A stretch of 64,000 nt of DNA, from positions 2,851,501 to 2,915,500 of the forward strand of contig NC_064047.1 in assembly GCF_932526225.1 (NCBI RefSeq), in the 5' to 3' direction. The DNA comes from Nematostella vectensis (lineage: Eukaryota > Cnidaria > Anthozoa > Actiniaria > Edwardsiidae). The notes beneath the pieces are model-generated. The model did not search any database. It was not told the origin of the DNA and saw only the letters and a list, made by a program, of their open reading frames with translations. This document shows positions 23,124-35,900 of the stretch, piece after piece. Every line of letters begins with the position of its first letter. Position 1 is the stretch's first letter. The position numbers and the translations under genes are program-made.

Positions 23124-23540
23124 ACAGATTGAAAAATAATAATAATAATAATAACTTTATTCCAATAAATACCAATACAGGTATACTAGGATAATATACA
23201 AAGTAGGTTGTCTTATATGCCTATCCTCTATTCATAATATTTAATTATATCATCACAAAAACTAGGCTCGTAATGGAGTCATCTGTTAAGCTCATAATAT
23301 GGCCATAACAGTTTGAAAGAGTTATTGATTGCAAATAGATTATTAAAAAATACTCGACGAATATCATTGACATTCCATAAAGGTATGGTACTCATCCCCA
23401 ACCTTATAAATAAAATAAAATACACCTACCTCATTTTCTAGCCAAAGTTGGCAAAATATTCCTTGACCTCAAGGCTAAGTTGTAGTCTAATTATTCTTCT
23501 GGCAATTCCTCATAAAATCTGCGCTTGATATGTTATTTTA
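23124..23540 (-). mobile_element. Probable LINE 3' tail
   Basis: A run of AAT units (about 23127-23150) followed by AACTTTATTCCAATAAAT is the mirror image of an L2/CR1-type tail. The minus-strand reading further in (about 23440-23520) gives YNLALRSRNILP-like fragments with stops. Assignment rests on tail structure and a weak peptide trace only. Confidence 0.35.
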
Positions 23541-24121
23541 GTCAGTCAAAAGCTAAGACAACCGGTTCGTGCAACCCCAGTAAAACAAGAAGGACAGCAA
23601 AATGACGTGATCAATTTTCAGAGACCACTTGACTCAAGTATCTTCAAGACCAAAATTCGCCCCTTTGGAGTGAGGTAGTTTAGAGGTAGACCCCGATTAA
23701 TTGTTTACTAAAGGCCTGATGAATCGAACTAGCTAAAGTATTAGGGTAGAGAGTCCTTAGAATACGAAATATTTGTCTTACAGATATGTAGACAAACAAG
23801 AGTCTTAGTTTGCATCGCCAAACTCACAACCCAAATATACTCACCATTATTACATAATGTATGAAAAAACACACACAACTTTAATTCCTTAGGTTTCAAT
23901 TTACTTTTTTACACATTTAATAAGGATAATTTGAAATTTTCTTCGATGCATTTTGACGTATTTTTCCCGCGAATTTCGCGCGTTTTTTGCTGCTAACTAA
24001 CTAGAAAATCACGCGCAAGTGCTCATGGACAGGGTGTAACCCCCCCTACCACCTCCCCAAAACATGCTCGCACGAGAGTTTGATTTCGATGGTTGATAAT
24101 ATGCTTTGACGAGATGCAGCA

Positions 24122-24147
24122 GGGGGGGGGGGGGGGGGGGGGGGGGG
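24122..24147. repeat. Run of 26 G residues
   Basis: Uninterrupted G tract at 24122-24147, with CCCCCC tracts about 80 bases to the left (about 24039) and CCCCGGG just right. It could form a G-quadruplex or be an assembly-sensitive homopolymer. No gene attached. Confidence 0.9.
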
Positions 24148-25682
24148 CTCTATGAAGTGTGTTCCCCGGGATTTTTTTTTCATGTTTTGGAAGATATGAA
24201 GCGTACAAATTTTACGTCAAATTATTTTTTTGATTGATTTGTTTATTAGCTGTCTGTTCTCCTCTTCTGCTTGAATCTTTATTGCACGTTCCCGCGCATA
24301 AGTAAAGCCCTACATCAAATCTCTACTAAAAATTTGCTGCAAATGGTAACTGTGACCTTGAGCGTGATGAATAATACACGTCCAAATAAGTGCAGAAAAG
24401 GAACTCTGGGAAGAGGTGATTTTGCCTTTAATAATATACATGCACAAATTTATCGATTCTAAGACCCTGTCCCCACGTATCGATTCTAATTGGCAGTGCA
24501 ATTTTCATTTTTTCATTGTATAATAGACTACACAATTTTCAAAACCTTAAAAAATTCAAACATTGGAAAAAAATCGAGAAAAAAACATAAAAATCGTTAG
24601 GATTTCTATGCGAAAGTTTTTAAAAGTCGTTGCGCCCGCTGTTGACAAATAACACCAATTTTGACAACAGCGCGCGTTGTCTTGCTGTTTTTCATCAAAC
24701 ACACTTGACTTGTTCATGTATATTATTTATAAGTAATCATACAGTTTTCTCGTTCAATTCGGAATTTTTTTTTGTACCTATGTTTTCGTGTGTTTTTCAA
24801 AAAGCTCAAATTATTATAACTTTTTGATTATACTCTTATTGTTAGATTTTGTTGATATTTGATGGTGTATATTCTTGGTAAAATTGGGAGACATGTTCTA
24901 CAGATTCGAATTATATAATTCGAACACAATGTCGCAATGTTTCATTTTCATCTTTAAATTATTATGAAAATCACTTTCTGGTTAAAAAAAATATTATGTA
25001 TTCTTTAACATTCCATTGATCAATATTTAATGCTGCGCTTTGGTACTGAAATTGACAAACAAAAACAAGTTGGTACAAATCAGAGGGAAAACAAAAAGGC
25101 GGTAAGGTTATTCCTTTTTGATTATTTCGCAGTTATGGAAACAGAACCCCATGTTACCTATTAGTGACGCATAACTAATCACGGAATCTACAGTCATACT
25201 AGTATATATTCACGCTATGGAACAAAGTTGCCAAACTTTGTAATTCGAAAAGGTTTGCCAAACTTTGTAATTCAAAAGACAGTTGACAGGCTCAAAAACC
25301 CATGATGAGAAATAACACAAGGTACATGTATCAGTTGATGCAAAACTTATAATCCTCGAGCTTTCTTGATAGTCCTTAATAGTTGAATAGGATGTAAGAG
25401 CGAATCTAGTTAACTTTTTTTTTGACGAGCTTCGCAAGTGCTTAACGCATGGTGAACCAAGTATGGTAAATAGTTATTAGCTGCTTAACCGTCTTGGCTG
25501 GTTATGAAAGCCTTTTCCTACTTTGAACGTTTTTCTGTTCCGAGCTTATATATACTAGATAGTTATTTTAAGTTATCAGTTTTAAAAAGAATATTTTTTG
25601 CTATATACTGTAGATTGTGACAATAGTGATACTTTTTTGCATTTTTTATCCTTTTTAACTTTCATTGACTTTTTTCTTTAAG

Positions 25683-28600
25683 GCGCCTTATTTGCTTTTA
25701 CCTAAACACCTGTCTTTTGCTCCACGGAGCATGCGCGAAACAATGCGGGCCAGGGATGCAGACAGAATATGGAACTTACCTGAAAGGTCACGTGATGGAA
25801 GAGCGGCCAGGGATTGGTGTAGACAGTTGCACTTCCGGTTGCCTTGACCATGCCGACTGCAGAAGCATCAACTTTGACCGGGCGACCCACATGTGTGAGC
25901 TGAACAATGCAAGCAAGGAGGACTTCCCGGAGCACGTGACCCGGAATCACAGGTCCCTTTACGCCACTAACGACTTCCATGAAGAGCCGATCTTCGAAGA
26001 ATCTTGCGCTTATTGGCTGAAACGTTATCCAGACCTGAAGACTAGGTATTACTGGATCAAGACAAAAAACAAACGCAAGAAGATGAAAGTATACTGTGAC
26101 ATGGAAAGATTTGGTGAGAAAATGGCGCAAGTAGAATATAATTTTTCTTTAGAATATTATTCTCTTTCATAAAAAAACACACTTGAATCCCAATTGTTAG
26201 AAACATAAAGAGAGAAGAATCATAATGCGTAGCTTGTGGTTTTGTTTTATTTCAGATCATTTTTTCATCCGTGAATACACTAATTTGAATAAGAAGGACG
26301 CTAAAATGAAACAAAAAAAACATATTCTTTCTTCTTTAAAGGCGGCGGGTGGACGCTGGTTGTGACTATCAACGCCAAGAACAACGAACATCTTCAGAAA
26401 GCTGAGAACAACTGCGCAGACTCCGTCACCTGCGTGACCTTCACCGAGACTGACATCCCGGGCAGGAAGCTCTCTGATGAAGACATCCACGAGATCGCAG
26501 GGAACGAAGGTAGGCAAAAATGAAGAGTAAGATCATTTACCACATTACTAGTTACAAGCTGAAGACTAAGATCATTTACCACATTACTAGTTACAAGCTG
26601 AAGAGTAAGATCATTTACCACATTACTAGTTACAAGCTGAAGAGTAAGATCATTTACCACAAACGAAGGTAGGCACAACTGAAGAGTAAGATCATTTACC
26701 ACATTACTAGTTACAAACTGAAGACTAAGATCATTTACCACATTACTAGTTACAAGCTGAAGAGTAAGATCATTTACCACATTACTAGTTACAAGCTGAA
26801 GAGTAAGATCATTTACCACAAACGAAGGTAGGCACAACTGAAGAGTAAGATCATTTACCACATTACTAGTTACAAACTGAAGACTAAGATCATTTACCAC
26901 ATTACTAGTTACAAGCTGAAGAGTAAGATCATTTACCACATTACTAGTTGCAAGCTGGAGAGTAAGATCATTTACCACATTACTAGTTACAAGCTGAAGA
27001 GTAAGATCATTTACCACATTACTAGTTACAAGCTGGGATTTCCTGGTACTTCGTGGTTTGGAAGAGAAATCTGAGTCAAGTTAGATTCTTCAAACGACGG
27101 GCTGACACCGAATGAACGTACACAGCCTGCCTAAAAGATCGTCGTGCCCCGATAATTGTTGAGTTGTGCCATAGAACGGTGATAATACTCGGGTCTATAT
27201 AATTTCCCGTACAGCCCGCGCGGCTGGTTGGCAAAAAATGCATTATGGATTTAACTGCGTTCATTTTGAAGGTGTTTTCCAAGTAAAAGTACCCTTCAAC
27301 TCATTGTCTATTCGTGCTGTTTACAAGAATGCCACTGTCTTCTACAAGGTTAGAGGGGAATAATAATAATTCAGGATTCCTGTGATACCAGCTTTGTCTC
27401 TTGCGCTCTCTTCGGGATTCCTGTGGTACCAGCTTTGTCTCTTGCGCTCTCTTCGGGATTTCTGTGGTACAAGCTTAGTCTCTTGTGCTCTCTTCAGAAT
27501 TCCTTTGTTACCAGCTTAGTCTCTTGCGCTCTCTTCGCGATTCTTTTGGTACCAGCTTAGTCTCTTGCGGTCTCTTCAGGATTCCTTTGTTACAAGCATA
27601 GTCTCTTGTGCTCTCTTCAGGATTTCTGTGGTACCACCTTAGTCTCTTGCGGTCTCTTCAGGATTCCTTTGTTACCAGCTTAGTCTCTTGCGCTCTCTTC
27701 AGGATTCCTGTGGTACCAGCTTAGTCTCTTGCGCTCTCTTGAGGATGCCTGTGGTTGGCCGTGGTTGACTGCATCGCCGGTGTAAGAGGGGAAGGGAGGA
27801 AACTGCCTCTTTTTTACTGACGGTTTCAAAATTGCTGCTTTCAGATTCCTAGTGGAGCTCAAAACTTCGACTCTTCATGCTTGGGAAAGGATGATAAGTA
27901 TGTTTCAAGATTCAAACAAAATTGACGCCCTGGGGGGTAGGCGTTTCCAGATTGTGCTCCCAAAAAGCCATATCAGCCAAAAATTGTCGTTATTGCCAAA
28001 CGTGGTCATTTCCATATAAGGAAACTAATATATTCCTTATTTGGGAAAGCTGCATGATTCCTGTCATTTTTAAGGTTGTCGTATTGCAGGGGCTTCGTAA
28101 ACTTTATGACTTGTAATCAGAAGAGAAAAACAGTGACTGTGACCATCTTTACTCTATAGAGAAAGTATCTAAAAACAAACTAAGATTCCTCGGTACCAGA
28201 CCTCCAAAACGACAACGTTTTCTTCATATGCAGAAAAGTGTCCCCGAAAACACACAAAAAATGCTTAAAAAGTGCTCCAAAATCAAAATAGTGCCCATTG
28301 GCAAAAAGAAAATTACCGTATATTTTTAAAACAATTTAGAGATAAGTTGTGTTTTATTAAAATTCGAAAAAAGAAAGAATATTGCTTTTATAAAATACAT
28401 GCATTAGAGTATCTTATATTGTTGTCCATGAACGGGTAAAGCACACTTTAGTGTATAACAACTAACTGTATTACAAATGACTTTGTTCTCTTTTGTGTTT
28501 GCTTACCTTTGTTATTTGGATACTACTAAAAACAATGTTCATTTACAAGCATCATCACCAATGTAAATAATGTGAAACCTGATAACAAACCTTAATTATA

Positions 28601-31600
28601 ACAATCTCCTATCGAGAAATAATTACAATAGATTTAAAACAGAAAAACATGGCAAGCAGATCTTCTAGATAAGGCATTCTATTATTGTTATGAACTCCAC
28701 AGGCTGCCCAATATTTGTGGTTACCAAAGCACAGGCTACCCATTAAAATGTCGAAATCACCAGTCTTACAGTCTTAGCCTAGTTGAGATAATATTATTTG
28801 TAGTTAAGGAAACTAGAAATGTCTATATAAGAAAACAAAATCTAGTAACTTGGGTTAAAAAAGCTAGAAGTTGACTCAAATAGTGCTCTCTGATCAAAAT
28901 AGTGCACCCAAACCTAAATTGCGCTAAAATAGTGCCGATCACAATCTGCAAATGTAGCAATATGTTCGGGTATATAAAATTCGACAAACTGCTATTCCTA
29001 TGGGGGTGTTTTTGCCGATCCTGTTGTCTCTTACGGTATAAAATTCCTTTGACCACACCAAATTTGTTATCTTTTAGGGGTGAGAATTTCTGTTGACCAC
29101 GCCCAAAATCGAATTCCCCCTGGAATGGACGCATGAGCGGCTTTCGAGCAGATTATCGTAGGAGTGGCTGAGAGAAACTCTTTAATGAACATCACATTTG
29201 ATTACTATTTCCAGCTGTCCTCGCATCATAGTTTCGTTCGCCTACCGTACAAGTGGGAGTCCAATCCATGCAATGATATTACTGTTGGCTACAAGATACA
29301 TCCTGGAAAACATAGCGGTAAGAATCTGAGAGCCACTGTCACTGCGGGCTCAAGATAGCTAGTAAGAGGCATGCTGGGAAGGGTCTGGTAATCAATTAAA
29401 GCGCAGAGAAAATACTTGATTAGAAAAAGCGTAGGTAATCTGCGGCAGGGGCGGGGCCGAAAGAGCCGCTCGGGGCTCCTGTGGTAATGCCTTAGGTATT
29501 ATGGTAGCTAGAAAAACATACGAAAAATGGGGAAGACGGATAATAATATCTGATGACGTCGTTTGGGAATACAAAATACGTAAATACCATACCCGCTAAA
29601 AGTAAAGTTTAACTCAGGTAACTCGAACTCCCGATAACTTGAACTAAATTTGAGGTGATGATTTCACGTTCTCACGTTAAAATCCGTATAAGCTTTTACT
29701 TTAAACAAACTTGCAATAGTACGCATAAATTAGCTTTCAGATTCTGAAAGGGAAATTGAGATTGATTGAAATCTAGTTTTTTTTTCTTGAGAGCATTGAA
29801 ATCTAATACTCATTTTCTTGGTAGCGCTAATGGGGATTGAACCGAGGGTTTAACCATTGTTTTTTTTTTTGCGGAAAATCTAAAACAACGCAGTAATGGC
29901 ATTGAATGATTACCTAAAAAGCAAGTTGAGATATAAAGATGAGCGCATAGATTTTCTCGTGTATTTTGATTGACATCTCGATCTACGTCGAAAATGACTC
30001 TAACAGGACCTTTCATGATACTGCCTTTTTTCCGAACGTTTAATAAAATACCTCGATATTGGGCGTCTTTTACTATCCATACGAAAACTCTATCTTACAT
30101 TCTGAAAGGTTATACGGACATACAAAATAAATACAGGACCGTAGTAGGAGAAATGCACTGGGGCACGTGCCCACCCCCTCCCCCCCTCAATTCCCCTAGT
30201 AATTTAAAAGATGATAATAATTCGAGGCCTGATCGACCATGAAAAACAGTTCTATCTTCTTCTGACCACGAAATTTGTAGGAGTGACCGTAAAATGGTGT
30301 TTTATAAAGTATGGAGTCCTGCTTATTAATACTGTGGTCTAAATATCGTTTTAGGTTTCGATACTCATGATGACGCAGAATGCGGCCAAACGTGGTCCGC
30401 AAGCCGAAGCTCAGGTGAGTCTTGTTCACCTTCCAACACGCATCGAATAACCCACCCGGGCACATCACACCACTACCAAAACCATTCCACCACTACCATC
30501 ACTACCGTAACCATTTCACCACTACCATCACTACCGTTACCATTCCACCACTACCATAACTACCGTAACCATTCCACCACTACCATCACTACCGCAACCA
30601 TTCCACCACTACCAACGCTACCGTAACCATTCCACCACTACCATCACTACCGTTACCATTCCACCACTACCATAACTACCGTAACCATTCCACCACTACC
30701 ATCACTACCGTAACCATTTCACCACTACCATCACTACCCTAACCATTCCACCACTGCCGTAACATTCCACCGCTACCATCACTACGGTAACCATTCCACC
30801 ACTACCATCACTACCGTAACCATTTCACCACTACCATCACTACCCTAACCATTCCACCACTGCCGTAACATTCCACCACTACCATCACTACCGTAACCAT
30901 TCCACCACTACCGTAACATTCCACCACTACCATCACTACCGTAACCATTCCACCACTACCATCACTACCGTAACCATTCCACCACTACCATCACTACCCT
31001 ATTCATTCCACCACTACCATCACTACCGTAACCATTCCACCATTACCATCACTACCGTAACCATTCCACCATTACCCTCACTACCGTAACCATTCCACCA
31101 CTACCATCACTACCGCAACCACTCCACCACTACCATCACTACCGTAACCATTCCACCACTACCATCACTACCCTATTCATTCCACCACTACCATCACTAC
31201 CGTAACCATTCCACCACTACCGTAACATTTCACCACTACCATCACTACCGTAACCATTCCACCACTACCGTAACATTTCACCACTACCATCACTACCGTA
31301 ACCATTCCACCAGTACCATCACTACCGTAACCATTCCACCACTACCATCACTACCCTATTCATTCCACCACTACCATCACTACCGTAACCATTCCACCAC
31401 TGCCATCACTACCGTAACCATTCCACCACTACCATCACTACCGTAACCATTCCACCACTACCATCACTACCGTAACCATTACACCACTGCCGTAACATTC
31501 CACCACTACAATCACTCGTAACCATTCCACCACTATCATCACTACCGTAACCATTCCACCACTACCATCACTACCGTAACCATTCCACCAGTACCATCAC

Positions 31601-31924
31601 TACCGTAACCATTCCACCACTACCATCACTACCGTAACATTTCACCACTACCATCACTACCGTAACCATTTCACCACTACCATCACTACCGTAACCATTT
31701 CACCACTACCATCACTACCGTAACCATTCCACCACTGCCATCACTACCGTAACCATTCCACCACTATCGTAATTTACGTACCTCTGCTAATTTTGTTTAA
31801 AACAATACAATTGAAATTATTATGTTTAACATCCACAGACAGCCGTATTCTTTATGGCCTCAATAACAACGTGGATACAGGTCTACATCCTGGAGCACGC
31901 CAAGGCTATCTTTGGGTGAAGTGA
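25683..31924 (+). CDS. PAN/apple plus fibrinogen-type secreted protein, arm-2 copy
   Basis: Well-supported exons: 25683-26113, 26342-26509, 29215-29317, 30355-30414 and 31839-31924 (TGA). Likely exon 27175-27348, and a possible one near 27030-27115 (reading SWYFVVWKRN). Splice phases agree from 27175 onward (0, 0, 1, 1). The first exon seen has a hydrophobic lead (CLLLHGACAKQC), a PAN-like module with six or more Cys, then SCAYWLKRYPDLK and KVYCDME. The second starts GGGWTLVV, as in fibrinogen-type domains, but what follows is not a standard fibrinogen C-domain. Later exons give MHYGFNCVHFEG, PYKWESNPCNDI, ECGQTWSASRSS and RQGYLWVK at the C-terminus. Probably secreted; ligand unknown. NGYY of arm 1 is TRYY here. 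A signal exon upstream and the link between 26509 and 27175 are unresolved, so the copy may be decayed there. A poly(A) signal AATAAA lies at 32248. Confidence 0.65.
26519..27033. repeat. 39-bp minisatellite with copied splice donors, arm 2
   Basis: About 13 units of the reverse complement of the arm-1 family (CTGAAGAGTAAGATCATTT, then ACCACATTACTAGTTACAAG). It begins ten bases inside the intron after the exon ending at 26509. Two interior points (about 26661 and 26821) carry AACGAAGGTAGGCACAACTG, a copy of the exon end plus its donor. Segments of the array have therefore been duplicated together with the exon-intron junction. Confidence 0.93.
27374..27750. repeat. 41-bp minisatellite, arm 2
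   Basis: About nine copies of a unit with CTTAGTCTCTTGCGCTCTC then TTCAGGATTCCTGTGGTACC, the inverse of the arm-1 family at 8622-8875. Lies in the intron after 27348. Confidence 0.92.
27923..29175. other. Arm-2-specific insertion, about 1.25 kb
   Basis: Arm 1 passes directly from the GAGCTCAAAAC... flank (about 8400-8500) to the TTTAATGAAC / TTTGATTACTATTTCCAG acceptor region. Arm 2 carries an extra stretch between these two points. It has no clear ORF, terminal repeat or family; it begins near GACGCCCTGGGG and ends near CCCCCTGGAATGGACGC. The ends are only weakly alike. Confidence 0.6.
30472..31775. repeat. 29-bp satellite, arm-2 intron copy (reverse orientation)
   Basis: Same family as 15415-21095, read as CCACTACCATCACTACC plus GTAACCATT. 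It fills almost all of the intron between exons 30355-30414 and 31839-31924. It is three times longer than in arm 1, so it has expanded or contracted since the duplication. Confidence 0.95.
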
Positions 31925-32247
31925 CTAGCAATTCAAATATGCCGTCTACCTAATCCGTCTTCCTAATCCGCATGGCTACAACACCTTCAATGGCATTTTC
32001 AATATTAGATTCTCACTTCATTTCCGTGACTTCTCTTGGATCACAAGAGTCTAGCTCACATATTCTAGGGACGAACAGGGCGCGGAGTGTGGGCTCCCGA
32101 GCCTTTTAAATCGCATTCGATCCACGCTCTCACGCGCCCATGAGATTATAAGGAGAGGACCTTAGTAGTTTCGAGCAGACGTACAAATGTAATATTAACT
32201 AAGGCACTAGCGTTAACATTTGCACGAAAAAGATGCATGCATGCTTA

Positions 32248-32253
32248 AATAAA
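32248..32253 (+). promoter_or_regulatory. Possible poly(A) signal AATAAA for the arm-2 gene
   Basis: AATAAA 324 bases after the arm-2 stop codon. The arm-1 copy has a minus-strand AATAAA at about 6699-6694 in the same relative area, which supports a shared 3' UTR. Confidence 0.4.
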
Positions 32254-32259
32254 CATGTC

Positions 32260-32941
32260 TAATATGTCAATAAAAAAGAAAAGAAATTGAAACTCGTCGC
32301 CTTTCCTCTCCCTTCAGTCTTCTTCTTTGTATGATTCTTAAACGCAAAAATTCTTCGCCAAATTCTTCAAATTTCTTCATTTTGAAGCAGATGAAAGCAT
32401 ATCACATTCCGCGCAAAAGTCGAGCTTTACTAGGTGTTTGTAATGCCCTACATCTTTACATCAAATCTTACTACAATTGGTTAGACCTTTTGTGTAATAA
32501 ACAAAACACGCCTACAGGCGCATGTCAAGGGAGCGGGGTGGGGGAGTCCAAGGGATCTGGAAACCCCAACCTGTCACTGCAGAACTAAGCATGCCGATTT
32601 GAACTAAATTGATCCATTGTCAAATACTCTGGAAACCACCCTTGTTTTTGGATAGAAAAAGTAGGATAAGGAAGAAAACCACCCGACAGCCTCTATGCGT
32701 CTGGATCTTGTGGTCTGCGTCTACAGTTGAAGATGAATTCCCGAAATATCATTAAAAAGAATAACAACAACAACACATCTGCGTTGTGTGACTTTGTTTT
32801 AGAAAGGTACATTCTTTCCCAGGAGATGGGATACCTGTGGTGTTAGATAACCGGTAGCCCTGTGGTTTTGTATAATCACCTCTTCGCTCTCTTGTTGCTA
32901 GCTCTGTGCGACTGAACATTTCCCTGCCAAAGAAAAATAAG
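32260..32941. other. Intergenic / OSCP1 5' flank
   Basis: Right boundary of the inverted duplication up to the OSCP1 start codon. No exon recognised. It probably contains the OSCP1 promoter and 5' UTR; no TATA box was convincing. Confidence 0.4.
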
Positions 32942-35900
32942 ATGTCTCTCAGAACTCTACCTATCTTGTTCCTCAACCTTGGAGGGGAAATGCTTTATAT
33001 TTTAGACCAAAGACTTCGAGCCCAGTCGATTCCAGATGAGAAAGCAAGAAAAGGTGAGATAGAAAATGTGTGCATGTTATTAAAAAATGGCGTCCTTGGT
33101 GAAATATAACACTGACAATAAATTATGGGAAACTTCTAATTCCTTGCTACAGACAATAAAATTTATGTTCAATTAAACACTGACGGGAGATTCATAAGCT
33201 TTTTTAATATTATTTTGGTTTCGAGACTTTACCAGAATCCAAGTTGGTGGGTAATTTGATTTCCTGTGTGTTGTCTTCTTCACAAATTTTGAGCCAAAAA
33301 TTTCCATGTTCTTTGAGCAGCTGGTTGACCTTTCCCGCATTATTGCCAATGGTTTTAAATTCTTGGTGTCGGGGTATAATGGGGAATAAAATTCAGCCAA
33401 AATGATCGTTTACAGTCGTGTTAAAACCCGATCAAAGATTTTGTTTTTGATGAAATTGAACTTGAAGCGCTATTTTACTCCTACTTTCTTTTAAACAAGA
33501 TCTGACTAATTTAAGACATCATTACAAAATTTTAGCATTTTTTATTGGCTTAGAAATAAACATCCGACTGTTATATGTTGTATTGTTGTCTGGAATTCCT
33601 AAAATTGTGGGGAATCTTTCTAATTCATTTGACAAGTATATAATTTATTCAGTTCTGGTTTGTTTGCTGATTATAATAAAGGAACATAAAAAAGGGGAAC
33701 ATAAGTCAACATACCACCGAAACTGGTACAATAAATTTTGATTAGGTTTCTTTCGAAACCCATAGAAATAAGAGTTTTAGACACTATGCTGTAATACTTT
33801 TTTTATGCAACTATTCCCTGGATTTTAAAATGCTGTTAGTTTTTTTTTCAAGTCAATCCGAACTGCTCCTTAATTTTTTCCCTGGTTGGGGTCTATTATG
33901 GTTTTTATTATGATTTTCGAGGAGGGTAAAATTATTTCTCTATTTTTTGTGATTATTATTCAACAGGAATATGTGTAAGATAATATAATTCTGTCTCTAT
34001 GTATGTAAGGATTGGCATATATTTATTTAACAATTTAGTGTTTTTCTTTTGTGTTACACTTTTTAAATTTTGAGCACCTGTAATTTTGTGTTTCTGTATG
34101 TGTGACTGTATGGGATTGGTCTAAATTCAATTGACTGTGTTTTATTCTTTGACAGGAAATGGCTGAAGTCATTAATCATATAAGTGATTTTCATAAGCCC
34201 TCTAAAAGCTAAGATCATATTACTTTGCTAGGATACTTGTGACAATTCTATCAAGCACATTACCAAAACTTTTTTTTATAAAATAATATCTGCTGTGAAC
34301 AAAATTATAATGACCATTAAGAGATTCAAAGACTTATCTTGAATGATTCATTCAGTGCAGTAGTTATCTTTAGAAGAGAAGTGTATATCAGCGTTAACAT
34401 TATTTCTCTGGATTGGTATTAAACCCATTAACGATACCGTAGAACCCAAATGGCTTGATCTCAAGTGAAATTATTTTACTATCTGATTCAAAAACAATAG
34501 CTATGCTCTACATTTCAGCGAAAAAAGTACACCTAAAAAGAAAAGATTTCAAATATTTTCCCAAGAAAAACTGAATTCAAACTAGTGTTGCATTTATCTC
34601 AAAGGTGTCGATAATCCCTTAATCCTTTTATTACTCCACTCTACATGTCTCCTTTGCCAACTTGCATTCACTTGCATATCGTTTGACCACCCAGTGCAAG
34701 TGAATGCAAGTCCTCCAAGTACATTAAACATTTTGCATCTCAAACTTTCTTAATTTCTGACGATATTATAAAAAGAATATCTCAGGCCATTTGCCTCTAA
34801 TTCCTTTATTTTTGGGACAATTATTACCAATTTTTTGCTATTTTTATCTGTTTGTTTGCACATGATAGTAGTGGTGAGCAGCGCATGCTAGTGGTCGTGT
34901 CGTCAGTATTGGGTGCAGGTTGCTCAAACAGCCAACTGGCATCAAAACTTGCATTTATTTGGCCACTTCATTGCAAGCTAGCGCAAGTCAAAACTGGCAA
35001 TCACAGGCGGCCCAAGTTCATCATAATTAAATTTTTACTGTATTATAAAAGAGATGAAATACAGTGTTTATATGGCTTCATAAGAGTTTCAGAATAACTT
35101 GCGAAATTGCTTGAAAGTCATTACAGAGTTCCTGAAAATAGTGATAAATATAGTCCTGTCCTTCAAGCAATTTCGCGAGTTTATCGGAAACCCTCTTAGG
35201 AAGCCATATAAACACTGTATTTCATCTCTTTCATCATACAGTGAAAATTAGTTACTTATAATGTACTTGGGCTGCCTGTGGTTTAATTACTATTTCCTTT
35301 AGTAATGCATGACATTGTTGGGACAATGTTCAACAAGCGATTCATGGAAGAGTTGTTCAAGCCCCAGGATACATACTCCAAGAAGGCAATGCGCACCGTG
35401 TTTGACCGCCTGGCACATGCTTCTATCATGAGATTAAACTCTGCTAGTATGGACAAGGTAATAGACTAACTGCTCGCGGTGGTGCGGTGGTACCTATGGC
35501 CACCCTCTTTATAGTGACCACTTCCCACTGTCCCAAAATATTGGTCAATCAAGCACTGTTTTTTATACCCTGTATTCAACAGCCACTGCCAGCATGCTTT
35601 TGCAGGATGCATTTTTCTAGTCCTGAATAGTCTATTGTATTATAGCCGTATTGTCACCAGTTTACTTCTTGATTATGTAACAATCTCTGATGATTTTTAA
35701 CAGAAAATGCAAAAAATATTTTAAAATTGTGAAAGCAATGTGCCTATTGAAAGTTTCTTTGAAAATGTGATTGATGATTTAGAGCGGATGTCCTGTTAAA
35801 TGTGCGGATTCTAATAGATTCTCTTGTCTCTTAACAGTTGAGTTTTTTGAAGGCCCTCCGGAAGTAAACTGGTGACAATGACTCTTTATTTAAGCAGCCA

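Larger units (their letters stand above)
21096..25019. other. Spacer between satellite and arm 2; no gene recognised
   Basis: A 113-codon frame at 21316-21657 (begins MGKQLTDGIIYLITTACRAD) has no recognisable domain and is probably not a gene. The stretch holds a hairpin at 21232-21282, a degenerate DNA element at 22326-22560, a probable LINE tail at 23124-23540 and a G-run at 24122-24147. The rest is unassigned AT-rich sequence. Confidence 0.5.
25020..32260. repeat. Arm 2 of the large inverted duplication
   Basis: Plus-strand counterpart of minus-strand 6710-12640, with the same exon order and the same three minisatellite families, all larger here (39-bp, 41-bp and 29-bp). The 431-nt, 168-nt and 60-nt exons have identical lengths in both arms. 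In about 125 comparable residues of the 431-nt exon I count eight differences, so the duplication is fairly recent. Arm 2 has about 1.25 kb (27923-29175) that arm 1 lacks. Confidence 0.92.

Noticed and set aside
26394-27017. Minus-strand 207-codon repeat frame (VNDLTLQLVTSN)
   Set aside because: Antisense of the 39-bp intron array and of the real exon 26342-26509 on the plus strand.
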